Below are positions 34,700 to 43,777 of a stretch of DNA of 64,000 bases, piece by piece; position 1 is the first letter of the stretch; each line of letters opens with the position of its first letter. The notes beneath the pieces are model-generated. The model ran no database searches and was not told the origin of the DNA. It saw nothing but the letters and a program-made list of their open reading frames with translations. Both the position numbers and the translations under genes were made by a program. Location of the stretch: the NCBI RefSeq assembly GCF_036250735.1, contig NZ_CP109430.1, positions 5,642,001-5,706,000 on the forward strand, given 5' to 3'. Source of the stretch: Streptosporangium sp. NBC_01495. Its GTDB lineage: Bacteria; Actinomycetota; Actinomycetes; Streptosporangiales; Streptosporangiaceae.

Positions 34700-35851
34700 G
34701 TGAGCGGAAAGGCGGCGGGGCCCCTTGAGGCGCCCAGGGTGGCGGACCGGACAGAGGACCGGGAGGGACGACGGATGGCGGCGAGGCGGCGAGGCCCCGG
34801 GAGAGGCGGGAGGGAACAGGGAGAGCTCGCCTTCTACCCGTGGCTGCTGATCGTCTACCCCCCGATCAGCAACCTCGCGGCGGGGCAGGTGCGGCCGGTG
34901 CTGCCGGCCGCGCTGGGCGTCGCCACCTTCGCGATCCTGTACGTGCTGTGCATCCGGCTGTCCTTCCGCGACCGGCGGCGTGCGGCGGCCGTGGCGCTGG
35001 CCGGGCTGCTGGCGGTGTCCTTCCTGCTGCTGGCGGGCTTCGCGCACAACTGGTTCTATCTCGCGCCGCTGATGACCATCGCCTGCGGGGTCGTACTGCG
35101 CGGCAGGTCCGTCTACCTCCTCCTCACGGTGCTGACGCTCGCGCTGGTGGCGGTGATGTGGCGCGCGGGGGCGAGCTGGGCGGACATCTCCCTGGCCACC
35201 TGGGGGACGACCGCCGGCGGCCTGGTGGTCAGCATCGTCCTGAAGCTGTTCTCCGTGATCACCGAACTCCAGGAGACCCGCGAGGAGCTGGCCCGCGTCG
35301 CGGTGGCCGAGGAGCGGCTGCGGTTCTCCCGCGACCTGCACGACCTGCTCGGGCACACCCTGTCGGTGATGGTGGTCAAGGCGGAGGCCGTACGGCGGCT
35401 CGCCCCCCGCGACGCCGAGGCGGCGGCGCGGCAGGCGGCCGACATCGAGGCCGTCGGCAGGGAGGCGCTGACCGAAGTGAGGGCCGCGGTCACCGGCTAC
35501 CGGGGCCGGGGGCTCGCCGCCGAGCTGGCCTCGGCGCGCACGGCCCTGGTCGACGCGGGCATCGCCGTCACCGTCACCGTCACCGGGGAACGGCCGGCAC
35601 CGGAGGCCGACGCCCTGCTGGGCTGGGCCGTGCGGGAGGGGGTGACCAACGTGGTCCGCCACAGCGCCGCCGACAGCTGCGAGATCATCCTGGAGGGAAC
35701 GATGCTGGAGATCCGTGACGACGGCCGGGGGCGCGGCGGGAGCCCTCTGGGCAACGGCCTGCGCGGTCTGACCGAGCGGGCCGTCGCGCTCGGCGGGACG
35801 CTGGAGACCCACGACCGCGACGGTTTCCTGCTGAGGGTGACGCTTCCATGA
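34700..35851 (+). CDS. DesK-like sensor histidine kinase
   Basis: GTG 34700 gives 383 residues. The N-terminal half has about five membrane helices. The dimerisation box is RFSRDLHDLLGHTLSVMVVK with the phosphorylatable His (HisKA_3 type). The ATPase domain contains EGVTNVVRHSAADSCEI and DDGRGRGGSPLGNGLRGLTE. Linked to a DrrAB-like exporter, it resembles Bacillus yvf/des-type modules that sense the membrane or a drug and switch on the exporter. Its stop overlaps the regulator start by ATGA. Confidence 0.9.
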   Translation: MSGKAAGPLEAPRVADRTEDREGRRMAARRRGPGRGGREQGELAFYPWLLIVYPPISNLAAGQVRPVLPAALGVATFAILYVLCIRLSFRDRRRAAAVALAGLLAVSFLLLAGFAHNWFYLAPLMTIACGVVLRGRSVYLLLTVLTLALVAVMWRAGASWADISLATWGTTAGGLVVSIVLKLFSVITELQETREELARVAVAEERLRFSRDLHDLLGHTLSVMVVKAEAVRRLAPRDAEAAARQAADIEAVGREALTEVRAAVTGYRGRGLAAELASARTALVDAGIAVTVTVTGERPAPEADALLGWAVREGVTNVVRHSAADSCEIILEGTMLEIRDDGRGRGGSPLGNGLRGLTERAVALGGTLETHDRDGFLLRVTLP

Positions 35852-36453
35852 TCAGAGTGCTGCTGGCGGAGGACCAGGGCATGATGCGCAGCGCGCTGGC
35901 CCTGCTTCTCGACCTGGAGGACGATATCGAGGTCGTCGCCACGGTCACCAGGGGCGACGAGGTCGTGCCGGCCGCGCTCGCCGCGCGCCCCGACGTCGCC
36001 CTGCTGGACATCGAGATGCCGGGGGCCAGTGGCCTGGAGGCCGCGGCCGGGCTGCGGGACGGGCTGCCGGGCTGCCGGGTGCTGATCCTGACCACGTTCG
36101 GCAGGCCCGGCTACCTGCGGCGGGCGATGGAGGCGGGCGCCGCGGGGTTCCTGGTCAAGGACGGTCCCGTCGAGGAGCTCGCCGCGGCGATCCGCCGGAT
36201 CCTGGCGGGCGAGAAGGTGATCGACCCCGCACTGGCCGCCGCCGCGCTGAGCACCGGTGCCAGCCCGCTGACCGATCGCGAGCGGGACGTGCTGGCCGCG
36301 GCGGCCGACGGCGCGGCGATCTCCGACATCTCACGGCGGCTGCACCTGTCGGAGAGCACGGTGCGCAACTACCTGTCCGCCGCGATCGGCAAGACCGGCA
36401 CCCGCAACCGCATCGAGGCCGCCCGCACCGCCCGGCACAACGGCTGGCTCTGA
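35848..36453 (+). CDS. NarL/DesR-type response regulator
   Basis: This 201-residue protein has a receiver domain (acidic pair LLAEDQ, phosphoacceptor Asp in VALLDIEMPG, conserved Thr/Lys as LTTFGR and LVKDG) and a LuxR-type DNA-binding domain (LTDRERDVLAAAADGAAISD ... STVRNYLSAAIGKTGTRNR). It is the last gene of the exporter operon and very likely regulates that operon. Tandem hairpins follow the stop codon. Confidence 0.92.
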   Translation: MIRVLLAEDQGMMRSALALLLDLEDDIEVVATVTRGDEVVPAALAARPDVALLDIEMPGASGLEAAAGLRDGLPGCRVLILTTFGRPGYLRRAMEAGAAGFLVKDGPVEELAAAIRRILAGEKVIDPALAAAALSTGASPLTDRERDVLAAAADGAAISDISRRLHLSESTVRNYLSAAIGKTGTRNRIEAARTARHNGWL

Positions 36454-36454
36454 A

Positions 36455-36518
36455 CCGCCGGGCCCGTAACCCCGTGGGAGCCCGGCGGCACCCCCTCGCG
36501 GGACGACCGCCCGCGAGG
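36455..36518. terminator. Two tandem hairpins between converging genes
   Basis: The first hairpin has arms ccgccgggc (36455-36463) and gcccggcgg (36480-36488). The second has arms cctcgcggg (36494-36502) and cccgcgagg (36510-36518). They lie between the stop of the response regulator and the stop of the convergent SGNH hydrolase gene and would serve both directions. Confidence 0.75.
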
Positions 36519-36538
36519 AGGAACCGGCCACGGCGGCG

Positions 36539-37414
36539 TCAGGGAACGAGAACGGGAGCGGGCTCGGTGTCCTCCTCGGTGAGCCAGTCGCGCATCATCG
36601 CGTAGGTCTTCTCCGCGATCAGCTTCTGGCCCGCGGCGTTGGGGTGGAAGAAGTCCCACTTGCTCAGGTGGCCGATCGTGAACCGCTGCCTGAACACCTC
36701 GTCGCCGTCGAACCGGCAGGCGGGGCCGTACGCCGCGCAGACCCTGGCGAGCGCGGCGTTGTAATCGGCCACCCGGGCGCGCACCCGGTCGCGGCGCGCC
36801 CGGTCGGCCGCCGAGGTCGAGGTGGGCCGCGCCAGCATGGTGGGGCAGATCCGGCCCACCGCCCAGAATCCGCGCGCCACCGGGTTCTTCCTGCCGATCT
36901 GCCACAGCCGCTTGACGTCGGGGATGCTCGCCACGAACACCCGCCCGCCGGGCCGCCCGGCCCGGAACAGCGCGAGAGCCTCGGCCACCCGCCTCTCGTA
37001 GACGGCCACGGGGGTCATCAGCCGCTCCTCCGACACGCAGGCGTCCTGGGCGCCGATCAGCACCGTCACGTAGTCGGCACGCCGGCCGACCGCCCGGGTC
37101 ACCTGCCCGGCGAGGTCGGCGCTGGTGGAGCCGGGGACGGCGAGGTTCACGTTGTTCCCGGCGACGGCCACGCCCACGGCCCGCAGCCTCACGTACTGGC
37201 TCCGGACGCTCTGGTGGTCACCGGTGGACCAGGAGCGCGAGGTGCAGGGGAGATACCAGCCGCAGGCGTTGAACCCCGCGCTGATGGAGTCACCGAGCGC
37301 GGCCATGATCACCGGCCGCCAGGGTTCCGCCGTCCGGGTGGCTCCGGCCGGGGCCGCCCAGGCGGTCGTGAGGGCGGTCAGCCCTGTGAGTGCTGTCACA
37401 GTCGTGCGAAGCAT
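36539..37414 (-). CDS. Secreted SGNH/GDSL hydrolase
   Basis: ATG 37414 follows gcggaggtgcc and gives 291 residues with a Sec signal (LRTTVTALTGLTALTTAWAA, cut near PAGATRT). Catalytic blocks are ALGDSISAGFNAC (Ser), AVPGSTSADL (Gly), VTVLIGAQDAC (an N-to-Q variant of the usual GxND block) and FFHPNAAGQ (His). Six or so cysteines suggest disulfides. It is likely an extracellular lipase or esterase. The block III change from Asn to Gln is noteworthy but may be natural to this subgroup. Confidence 0.87.
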   Translation of the reverse strand: MLRTTVTALTGLTALTTAWAAPAGATRTAEPWRPVIMAALGDSISAGFNACGWYLPCTSRSWSTGDHQSVRSQYVRLRAVGVAVAGNNVNLAVPGSTSADLAGQVTRAVGRRADYVTVLIGAQDACVSEERLMTPVAVYERRVAEALALFRAGRPGGRVFVASIPDVKRLWQIGRKNPVARGFWAVGRICPTMLARPTSTSAADRARRDRVRARVADYNAALARVCAAYGPACRFDGDEVFRQRFTIGHLSKWDFFHPNAAGQKLIAEKTYAMMRDWLTEEDTEPAPVLVP

Positions 37415-37578
37415 GGCACCTCCGCTGAGAGATCGCGTCTGCTTCGGATGTATCACCGCAGGCCAGGACGGTAGGGTCCATTGACCGAGTGCCTTGGTTT
37501 TCTTGACACCGCGTGGCGGGTGTGCTGATGGGAGAACCGCCGTCGAACACGTTCAGTTTCCCGCATAGAGTGGCGGGG

Positions 37579-38808
37579 GTGAGTGTAGCGCTCGGATCAA
37601 CCCGTCCTCTCGTGGTGACGACCACCCCCGTCGACGACCCCGGGGACCTGTTCGCACGACTGCCGGAGACCGCCCCCTACGCCTGGGTCAGGCACGGGGA
37701 GGGTCTCGTCGCCTGGGGCGAGGCCATCCGCCTGGCCGTGCCGCCCGGCCCCCGGCGTTTCGACTGGGCCCGCGACCGGCTGTCGGACCTCTTCGGCGAG
37801 GCGCACGTCGACGACGACGTGACGGCGCCCGGTTCGGGTCCCGTCGCCTTCGGCTCGTTCACCTTCGACCCGGAGGCGCCCGGCTCGGTCCTCGTCGTCC
37901 CCCAGACCATCCTCGCCCGCCGCGACGGCCGCGCCTGGCTGACCACCGTCGGCGAGCGGCAGCTCGACGCGGTCACCCCGCTCCGCGCCCCGGGCAGGAT
38001 CCGCTACGGCGACGGCAGCCTGACCGCGCCCGAGTGGGAGCACGCCGTGGCCAGGGCCGTCCGGCGGATCAGGTCGGGCCTGCTGGAGAAGACCGTGCTG
38101 GCCCGCGACCTGACCGCCGTCGCGGAGCGGCCGATCGACGTCCGGCTGCTGCTCACCCGCCTGGCCGGCCGCTACCCGGAGTGCTACACCTTCTCCTGCG
38201 CGGGGCTGGTCGGCGCCACGCCCGAGCTGCTGGTCCGGCGCACCGGGGGGACCATCGAGTCCCTGGTGCTGGCCGGCACGACCCCGAGGGGCGCCGACCA
38301 GGCCGACGACGTGGCGCGCGGCGCGGCCCTGTTCACCTCGGAGAAGAACCGCCACGAGCACGCCTGCGCGGTCGCCTCGGTGCGCGAGGCGCTCGACCCG
38401 CTCTGCGCCGAGCTGAAGATCCCCGAGGAGCCCGAGCTCCTGGTGCTCTCCAACGTCCAGCACCTGGCCAGCCCGGTGAGCGGGCGGCTGTCGGACGGGG
38501 CCTCGGTCCTGGACGTGGTGGCGGCGATGCACCCGACCGCCGCCGTCGGCGGCACCCCGACCGGGGCGGCGCTCGGCGTCATCCGCGAACTGGAGGGCAT
38601 GGACCGCGCCAGGTACGCCGGGCCGGTGGGCTGGATCGACGCGCGGGGCGACGGCGAGTGGGGCATCGCGCTGCGCTGCGCCCAGATCGAGGGTTCCACG
38701 GCCCGGCTGTTCGCCGGCTGCGGCATCATGGGCGACTCCGATCCCGCCTCCGAGCTCGCCGAGGCCGAGGCCAAGCTCCGCGTGATGCGGTACGCCCTGG
38801 AGGGCTGA
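37579..38808 (+). CDS. Isochorismate synthase
   Basis: A chorismate-binding enzyme of about 409 residues. Typical blocks: LLEKTVLARDL, PECYTFSCAGLVGATPELLV, LVLAGTTPRG, SEKNRHEHACAV, LSNVQHLASPVSG, MHPTAAVGGTPTGAAL and GWIDARGDGEWGIALRC. It converts chorismate to isochorismate for menaquinone or for a salicylate/2,3-dihydroxybenzoate siderophore. No other gene of either pathway is adjacent, so the destination is open. GTG 37579 fits the domain start; ATG 37528 and 37513 are alternatives. Confidence 0.9.
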   Translation: MSVALGSTRPLVVTTTPVDDPGDLFARLPETAPYAWVRHGEGLVAWGEAIRLAVPPGPRRFDWARDRLSDLFGEAHVDDDVTAPGSGPVAFGSFTFDPEAPGSVLVVPQTILARRDGRAWLTTVGERQLDAVTPLRAPGRIRYGDGSLTAPEWEHAVARAVRRIRSGLLEKTVLARDLTAVAERPIDVRLLLTRLAGRYPECYTFSCAGLVGATPELLVRRTGGTIESLVLAGTTPRGADQADDVARGAALFTSEKNRHEHACAVASVREALDPLCAELKIPEEPELLVLSNVQHLASPVSGRLSDGASVLDVVAAMHPTAAVGGTPTGAALGVIRELEGMDRARYAGPVGWIDARGDGEWGIALRCAQIEGSTARLFAGCGIMGDSDPASELAEAEAKLRVMRYALEG

Positions 38809-39109
38809 CGCCGGTCATCCCTCCCGGGCGTCCCCGCGCTCAGGAGGGGCCGGCATGCGGTTGCCGGGCAGATGGGCCTGGTGGGCTCCGGCACCGCCGA
38901 CCCGCCTCTGGGAGAGGTCGGGCGGTCACGGGTGACCCTCCGGGCGTCGAGGCCGGGTGATTCCCGCCCGGCCTGGTCGCCGCCCGGCGAATAGGCGTAC
39001 CCTCACAAGTGCAATACATCGGACATTTCCGGCAAGAAAACGATATTTTCTCCAGCTCGGCGTCCTCTCGTCGCCGTACGGCCGGTCAACTCGTCAGGGA
39101 GAGGAAAAC
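38809..39109. other. 300-bp intergenic region, no gene seen
   Basis: No frame has coding character. The last 100 bp fall in GC (caatacatcggacatttcc) and probably contain the promoter of the acetyltransferase gene at 39110. Confidence 0.5.
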
Positions 39110-39664
39110 ATGGCCCTACTGACCACCGCCCGCCTCACGGTGCGTGACTGGAGTCCCGACGACGCCGGTGAGGCCCTCGGTATCTACGGCGCCCCGGAGG
39201 TCACCCGGTGGCTGTCCCCGGCGATGACGCAACTCGACGGCGAGCAGGCGATGCGGGCCACGCTGGAGTCGTGGGCCCGCAGCCGCGGCGCCCTGACACC
39301 CCCGCTGGGCCGGTGGGCGATCGTCCGCAACTCCGACCAGCGGGTCGTCGGCGGCCTCTCCCTGCGATACCTGCCGCCCGACGAGGAGGACATCGAGATC
39401 GGCTGGCAGCTCTCCCCCGACGCCTGGGGGAAGGGCTACGCCACCGAGGCCGGCCGCGCCCTGGCCGCGTGGGCGTTCTCCATCGGCGCCCACGAGCTCG
39501 TCGCGGTCGTCCGGGTGAACAACGACCGCGGCGCGGGAACGGCCAAACGCATCGGCATGCAGTGGGTCGGGGAGACGGACAAGTACTACGAGACGCGCCT
39601 GAACGTCTACCGCCTCTGGCCCAGCGACCTCTCCCCCGCCGACAAGGACCCGCTCCGGCCCTGA
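39110..39664 (+). CDS. GNAT acetyltransferase (RimJ/RimL-like)
   Basis: The 184-residue protein starts LLTTARLTVRDWSPDDAGEA, as RimJ/RimL-type enzymes do. The acetyl-CoA loop is WQLSPDAWGKGYATEAGRAL and the late strand is VVRVNNDRGAGTAKRIGMQW. It probably acetylates a protein N terminus or a small amine. ATG 39110 is behind gggagagg. Monocistronic. Confidence 0.88.
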   Translation: MALLTTARLTVRDWSPDDAGEALGIYGAPEVTRWLSPAMTQLDGEQAMRATLESWARSRGALTPPLGRWAIVRNSDQRVVGGLSLRYLPPDEEDIEIGWQLSPDAWGKGYATEAGRALAAWAFSIGAHELVAVVRVNNDRGAGTAKRIGMQWVGETDKYYETRLNVYRLWPSDLSPADKDPLRP

Positions 39665-39725
39665 TCTCGGCTCTTACGGGGCTCCCCGAGATAGCGCGCG
39701 GCGGCTGTAGCCGGTGACGTGCGGC

Positions 39726-40008
39726 TTATGGGCGCCGGCGCTGGATCAGTTGCCCGGCCAGGGCCGGGAGGTCGGGCGCGACGAGGTTGGGCTGTGGCAG
39801 GGAGGCCACCGGCAAGGGCGCGTTGCCCGGCCGGGTGACGAGGCCCGCGGTGTAGCCGGCGCTCTGGGCGCCCATTGTGTCCCAGACGTGGGCGGCGACC
39901 ATGAGGCAGGTGGACGGCGGCACGTCCAGTTCCTGGGCTACCAGGTGGTAGACCTGCTGAGCGGGTTTGTAGGCGCGGACGGTCTCGACGGTGAACTGAT
40001 GGGTGGGT
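39726..40008 (-). pseudogene. C-terminal fragment of a type II haloacid dehalogenase (HAD family)
   Basis: The frame reads FTVETVRAYKPAQQVYHLVA, then DVPPSTCLMVAAHVWDTMGA and QSAGYTAGLVTRPGN, which matches the last third of L-2-haloacid dehalogenases (motif III Lys and the AHxWD motif). The N-terminal nucleophile Asp region is missing. The fragment starts abruptly at the stop of the nitronate monooxygenase gene. It is not expected to be active. Confidence 0.75.
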
Positions 40009-40017
40009 CAGATCCGT

Positions 40018-40980
40018 TCAGCGTCTTCCCGCCCGCGCCAGCGCGTCCTCGGCCTGCGCGGCCAGGGCAGCGACAAGATCGGCCGCGGAGGGCAGGTCGT
40101 TGATGAGGTCGATGGCCTCGCCGGCCCATACCGGCAGCGGGGGCACCTCGCCTCCCGCCACGGCATCGCGATAGGCCCGCCGGGCCTGGGGGTCGGCGGC
40201 GAGCTCGGCTTCCCGGCCCCGCCATCGGTCAAGGTAGGGGTGGCCGAGGGTGCGAGCGGTGTATTCCGACGGCCACCGGGAGCCTCGGACGACATCCAGC
40301 ACGCTGCTGCGCTCGGTGTCCTCCCCACCGCTCTCGATGATCGTCTTGATGATCGAGGGATCCGCGAGAGCCTCGGTCGTGACATGGAAACGGGTGCCGA
40401 TGAGTGCCCCGGCGGCGCCGAGAGCCAGGGCGGCGGCCACGCCGCGGCCATCGGCGATCCCACCGGCCGCCAACACCGGCACCGGCGCCGCCAGATCCAC
40501 CACCACGGGCACGAACGGCAAGGTGGATCGCCCGTACCGGGCCCCATGCCCACCGCTTTCCGTGCCTTGCGCCACGATGACATCGGCGCCCAGGTCCACC
40601 GCCTGCCTGGCCTCGTCCAAGGTGGTGACCTGAATGATCAGCGCCGCACCCGCCTCGCGGACGCGGTCGGCGAACGGGCTCGGGTCACCGAAGGACAACA
40701 TCACCGCAGCGGGGTCGTACTCCAGCGCGTACTCGACCGCGCCGACGTCTATCGCCCAGGTCAGGAAACCAACGCCCCACGGCTTGCCGGTACTCCCCGC
40801 GACGATCGGCACCTCGCGAGCCAGCCAGTCGCGATCCCCGTCGCCCGAGCCCAGCAACCCGAGCCCTCCGCCGCGAGAGACGGCCGCCGCCAGCGCGCCA
40901 CCGGCCGACCCGCCCATCGGCGCCAGTGCGATCGGGTGCTGGACACCGAACAACTCCGTGAACGCCGTCGACAACGCCAT
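40018..40980 (-). CDS. Nitronate monooxygenase (2-nitropropane dioxygenase type)
   Basis: The ~320-residue FMN-dependent TIM-barrel protein has PIALAPMGGSAGGALAAAVS, LGLLGSGDGD, DVIVAQGTESGGHG (the active-site His region), PVLAAGGIADGRGVAAALAL and GTRF. It oxidises propionate-3-nitronate or related nitronates. The start MALSTAFTEL at 40980 fits the family; the frame is open to 40995. It lies beside the truncated dehalogenase, so a deletion has joined two unrelated units. Confidence 0.88.
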   Translation of the reverse strand: MALSTAFTELFGVQHPIALAPMGGSAGGALAAAVSRGGGLGLLGSGDGDRDWLAREVPIVAGSTGKPWGVGFLTWAIDVGAVEYALEYDPAAVMLSFGDPSPFADRVREAGAALIIQVTTLDEARQAVDLGADVIVAQGTESGGHGARYGRSTLPFVPVVVDLAAPVPVLAAGGIADGRGVAAALALGAAGALIGTRFHVTTEALADPSIIKTIIESGGEDTERSSVLDVVRGSRWPSEYTARTLGHPYLDRWRGREAELAADPQARRAYRDAVAGGEVPPLPVWAGEAIDLINDLPSAADLVAALAAQAEDALARAGRR

Positions 40981-41163
40981 AACCACCATCATCACCCACC
41001 GCCGACCTTCGATCGAAGGCGACCGTCGTAAGCTGCCCGCGCGCCGCGCGGGCGATGTCCGCGGCGCTGTTCCCGTGGCGGTGTACGACGTGTCCGCGGG
41101 ATCCGAAGTGCCCGTTCAAAGGTGTGCGTCGCGTGGCGTGCCCGACAGGCGCGAGGAGCGCGG

Positions 41164-41769
41164 TCATCCATACGCGCGGATGACGCCGCCGGTGTCGTCG
41201 CCTTCGACGCAGTGCAGATAGTGGCCGACGAGCTCGTCCATCGCTACCGGACGCATGCCGGGGAAGTGCTCGCCGAAGGTGGCGACAGAATCGCCGACCA
41301 TCGTGGGGCTGACCACGTTGATCCGCATACCCCGTGGTAGTTCGATCGCGGCCGACAGGACGAAGCTGTGCAGTGCGCCGCTGATGACGCCGCCGCCGGT
41401 GACGTGCGGCCATGCCTGGTCGGCGAAGACTCCAGATGTCAGGGTGAAGGACGCGCCGTCGGCGCAGCGGTGCCGGCCGATGAGAACCAGATCGACCTGC
41501 CCGAAGAACTTGGCTCGCATGTTCTCGTACAGCGCGTCCGATGTCAGTGTCCTGAACTCGTCGAGCGCACCGTGCGCCGCGATGCTCACGACACCGTCGA
41601 CCGTCCCGACCTCGCGGTACATGGCCTCGATGGTCGCGGGCGAGACCAGGTCGACGTGGACGTCGCCCGAGGTGCGTCCGGCCACGACAACGTCGTGGCC
41701 GTTGGATCGCAGTGCGGGCACCAGTCGCCGCCCGATGGTGCCGGCGCCGCCGACGACGATGATCCTCAT
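41164..41769 (-). CDS. Short-chain dehydrogenase/reductase-like protein, atypical active site
   Basis: A 201-residue Rossmann protein: IIVVGGAGTIGRRLVPAL (glycine motif), VDGVVSIAAHGALDEF (NNAG-like region) and RINVVSPTMV. The expected Tyr-x-x-x-Lys is absent: after LTSGVFADQAWPHVTGGGVI no Tyr/Lys pair occurs. It thus belongs to the short, atypical SDR group, and may bind NAD(P) without classical catalysis. Its ATG overlaps the upstream regulator's stop by ATGA, so the pair is an operon. Confidence 0.8.
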   Translation of the reverse strand: MRIIVVGGAGTIGRRLVPALRSNGHDVVVAGRTSGDVHVDLVSPATIEAMYREVGTVDGVVSIAAHGALDEFRTLTSDALYENMRAKFFGQVDLVLIGRHRCADGASFTLTSGVFADQAWPHVTGGGVISGALHSFVLSAAIELPRGMRINVVSPTMVGDSVATFGEHFPGMRPVAMDELVGHYLHCVEGDDTGGVIRAYG

Positions 41770-42707
41770 CGTGCGTTCTCCTTCCGAGACGGGGTTTCCG
41801 GCGTGAGGTGCCGATCGAGGGTCCGTGCCAGCAATGTGAGCGCGTCGGCGTCAGGTGTGCCGGGAGGCGCGTAGAACAGCCCCATCTGCTGGTCGTCGTC
41901 GGGCAGGGTGACCGTCTCGTTCGCCAGGGTCACTCGCCCGACGACAGGATGGTCGAGCTCACGCAGGTAGTACGAGCAGGTTCGGACGGGGCGTCGCGCC
42001 CACATTCGCGCGAACTCCGGACTGCCGGCCGCGAGCCGGCCAACGAGCTGTTCGAGCACCGGGTCGGCCGGGTACCGTGCGCCCGCCTGATGCAGGGCCG
42101 CGACGGTGACCTGCGCCTTGGCGTTCCAGTCGCGATACAACGCACGGTGGTGCGGGTCGAGGAACAGCATTCGCGCGATGTTCGGCCGAACTCGCGTGTC
42201 CGGGGCGTCGAAGTCGACGTGGCCGGCCAGCAGAGCGTGACCGAGGCGGTTCCACGCGAGGACGTCAGCGCGGCGATCGACAACGATCGCCGGTGTCCCG
42301 GGCATCGCGGCGAGCAGCTCACGCACCGACGGCCGCAGCGTGGTCCGTCGGGCACGAGGCCGGGCCGACTGTCTCGGCCGTCTCGGAGCGGCGAGGATCC
42401 GCAGGTGTTCGTGCTCGGCGGGATCGAGCCGCAACGCCGTGGCCAGCGCGTCGATGACCGCGGCGGAAGCGCTGTCGTCGGCGCCCTGCTCAAGCCGCGT
42501 GTAGTAGCCGACACTGACCCCGGCGAGCTCGGCCAGTTCCTCTCTGCGCAGCCCCGGGACTCGCCGATGAGTGACGCCGGGCTCGATGCCCGCCGCGGCC
42601 GGCGTCAGGCGTTCACGCCGGCTGCGCAGGAATCCGCCGAGATCGTTCGCTCCGGTGGTGATCACCACCCCATCGTCGCGCCAATCGCCGGCCTCCGCCT
42701 GCCCCAA
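41766..42707 (-). CDS. XRE regulator with MmyB-like ligand-binding domain
   Basis: A ~313-residue protein with an N-terminal helix-turn-helix (LGGFLRSRRERLTPAAAG, RRVPGLRREELAELAGVSVG, YYTRLEQG) and the C-terminal MmyB/MLTR ligand domain (IVVDRRADVLAWNRLGHALL, ARMLFLDPHHRALYRDW, GRVTLANETVTLPDDDQQMG). Proteins of this type usually control an adjacent short-chain dehydrogenase gene, and here one follows with a 4-bp overlap. The start may be the GTG about 15 codons downstream. Confidence 0.9.
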   Translation of the reverse strand: MGQAEAGDWRDDGVVITTGANDLGGFLRSRRERLTPAAAGIEPGVTHRRVPGLRREELAELAGVSVGYYTRLEQGADDSASAAVIDALATALRLDPAEHEHLRILAAPRRPRQSARPRARRTTLRPSVRELLAAMPGTPAIVVDRRADVLAWNRLGHALLAGHVDFDAPDTRVRPNIARMLFLDPHHRALYRDWNAKAQVTVAALHQAGARYPADPVLEQLVGRLAAGSPEFARMWARRPVRTCSYYLRELDHPVVGRVTLANETVTLPDDDQQMGLFYAPPGTPDADALTLLARTLDRHLTPETPSRKENAR

Positions 42708-42782
42708 ACACGGATACCTTCACGGGCCTCCCATGTCAGAGGGACACGCTCCGGCCTTCGGGGAGAATCGGACCGCGAACCG

Positions 42783-43442
42783 CTACGCGAAGGCAACGAC
42801 GGCATATCGCTCGTCCTGGATGGGCCGCCCCCACAAAATGGGGTCAAGGAGTGGCTCGACGCGCAACGTCCTGACCAGCGGGCGTAGCACCCGCACAAGC
42901 CGCTCGGCCTCGACCCCACCCATCCACGGCATCGCCTCCGATTCCACCTCATAGGGCTGATCCTCGCTCGGCTCGGCACTCGCCCAGCGCCCCTCGACGA
43001 GCACCAGACGCCCTCCGGGGCGCAGCAGGCCGATCCATCGGCGCAACGCCTCCTGCGGATCAGGCAGGGTCCACAGCAGGTGACGGGAGAGGATCACGTC
43101 GAAGGACGCCCCCGCCCGCGCGGGCGGGTTGCTCGCGTCTCCCACCATCATCACGGCGTCGAAGCCGGCCTCCGTGAGCTTGCGCCGAGCCTGCTCGACC
43201 ATCAGCGGCGCCAGATCCACCCCGACCGGTCGGTGGCCCTGCTCGGCGAGCACCAGGGACAACGAGCCGGTGCCACACCCCAGGTCCAAGACGTCGGCGG
43301 GCGAGTCAGGCATCCACGACCGCAAGCGCTCTGCCCATGCGGTCCGGACTTCTGCATCACGAAGGCCGTGGTCGGCCTCCTCGTCGAAGGAAGCGGCGAA
43401 AGCATCCCAGAAGGACGCGATCGAAGCACTGTTTTTCGGCAT
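42783..43442 (-). CDS. Class I SAM-dependent methyltransferase
   Basis: The 219-residue protein has motif I VLDLGCGTGSLSLVLAEQG, motif II VGVDLAPLMVEQARRKL, the acidic loop MVGDASNPPARAGASFDVIL and LLRPGGRLVLVEGRW. It is a stand-alone UbiE/Methyltransf_11-type enzyme of unknown substrate. It starts at ATG 43442; a perfect 21-bp dyad lies ~80 bp upstream. Confidence 0.88.
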   Translation of the reverse strand: MPKNSASIASFWDAFAASFDEEADHGLRDAEVRTAWAERLRSWMPDSPADVLDLGCGTGSLSLVLAEQGHRPVGVDLAPLMVEQARRKLTEAGFDAVMMVGDASNPPARAGASFDVILSRHLLWTLPDPQEALRRWIGLLRPGGRLVLVEGRWASAEPSEDQPYEVESEAMPWMGGVEAERLVRVLRPLVRTLRVEPLLDPILWGRPIQDERYAVVAFA

Positions 43443-43520
43443 CAGCCGATCATGGCACCCGGCACCGACAAGAACGCGCGCCGCGCTGAAGCGTCCCTTC
43501 GTCGGTCCAGAGAAGGGTTC

Positions 43521-43541
43521 TCACCATGCTCAGCATGGTGA
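43521..43541. promoter_or_regulatory. 21-bp perfect dyad upstream of the methyltransferase gene
   Basis: The half-sites tcaccatgct and agcatggtga flank a central C. The site lies in a 335-bp gap (43443-43777) that holds no recognisable gene. Position ~80 bp upstream of the leftward methyltransferase start suggests an operator, but no cognate regulator is adjacent, and it could instead be a hairpin. Confidence 0.45.
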
Positions 43542-43777
43542 CCTCGGCCTCCGGCATCGTCTCAACCGGGCCGTGACACCGCAGCCGATGCCTACGATCG
43601 TCAGCGACCCGGTAGCTGGTAATCGGCCCTTCTCCTCGGGAATCGGCAGCGTCGAGCCTGGTTTGATGCCGTTGCGTGACCCGCCAGGCTCTTTGGCCGC
43701 GCCCTGGCAACACTGTCTCGTGTCGGGAATCCGGAAACCCCCGTGGTTCACGATGCCGGTGTTATTACGCTGGCGCG

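Noticed and set aside
37579..38808. Siderophore or menaquinone biosynthesis cluster around isochorismate synthase
   Set aside because: No isochorismatase, AMP ligase, MenD or other pathway gene is adjacent, so only the single enzyme is called.
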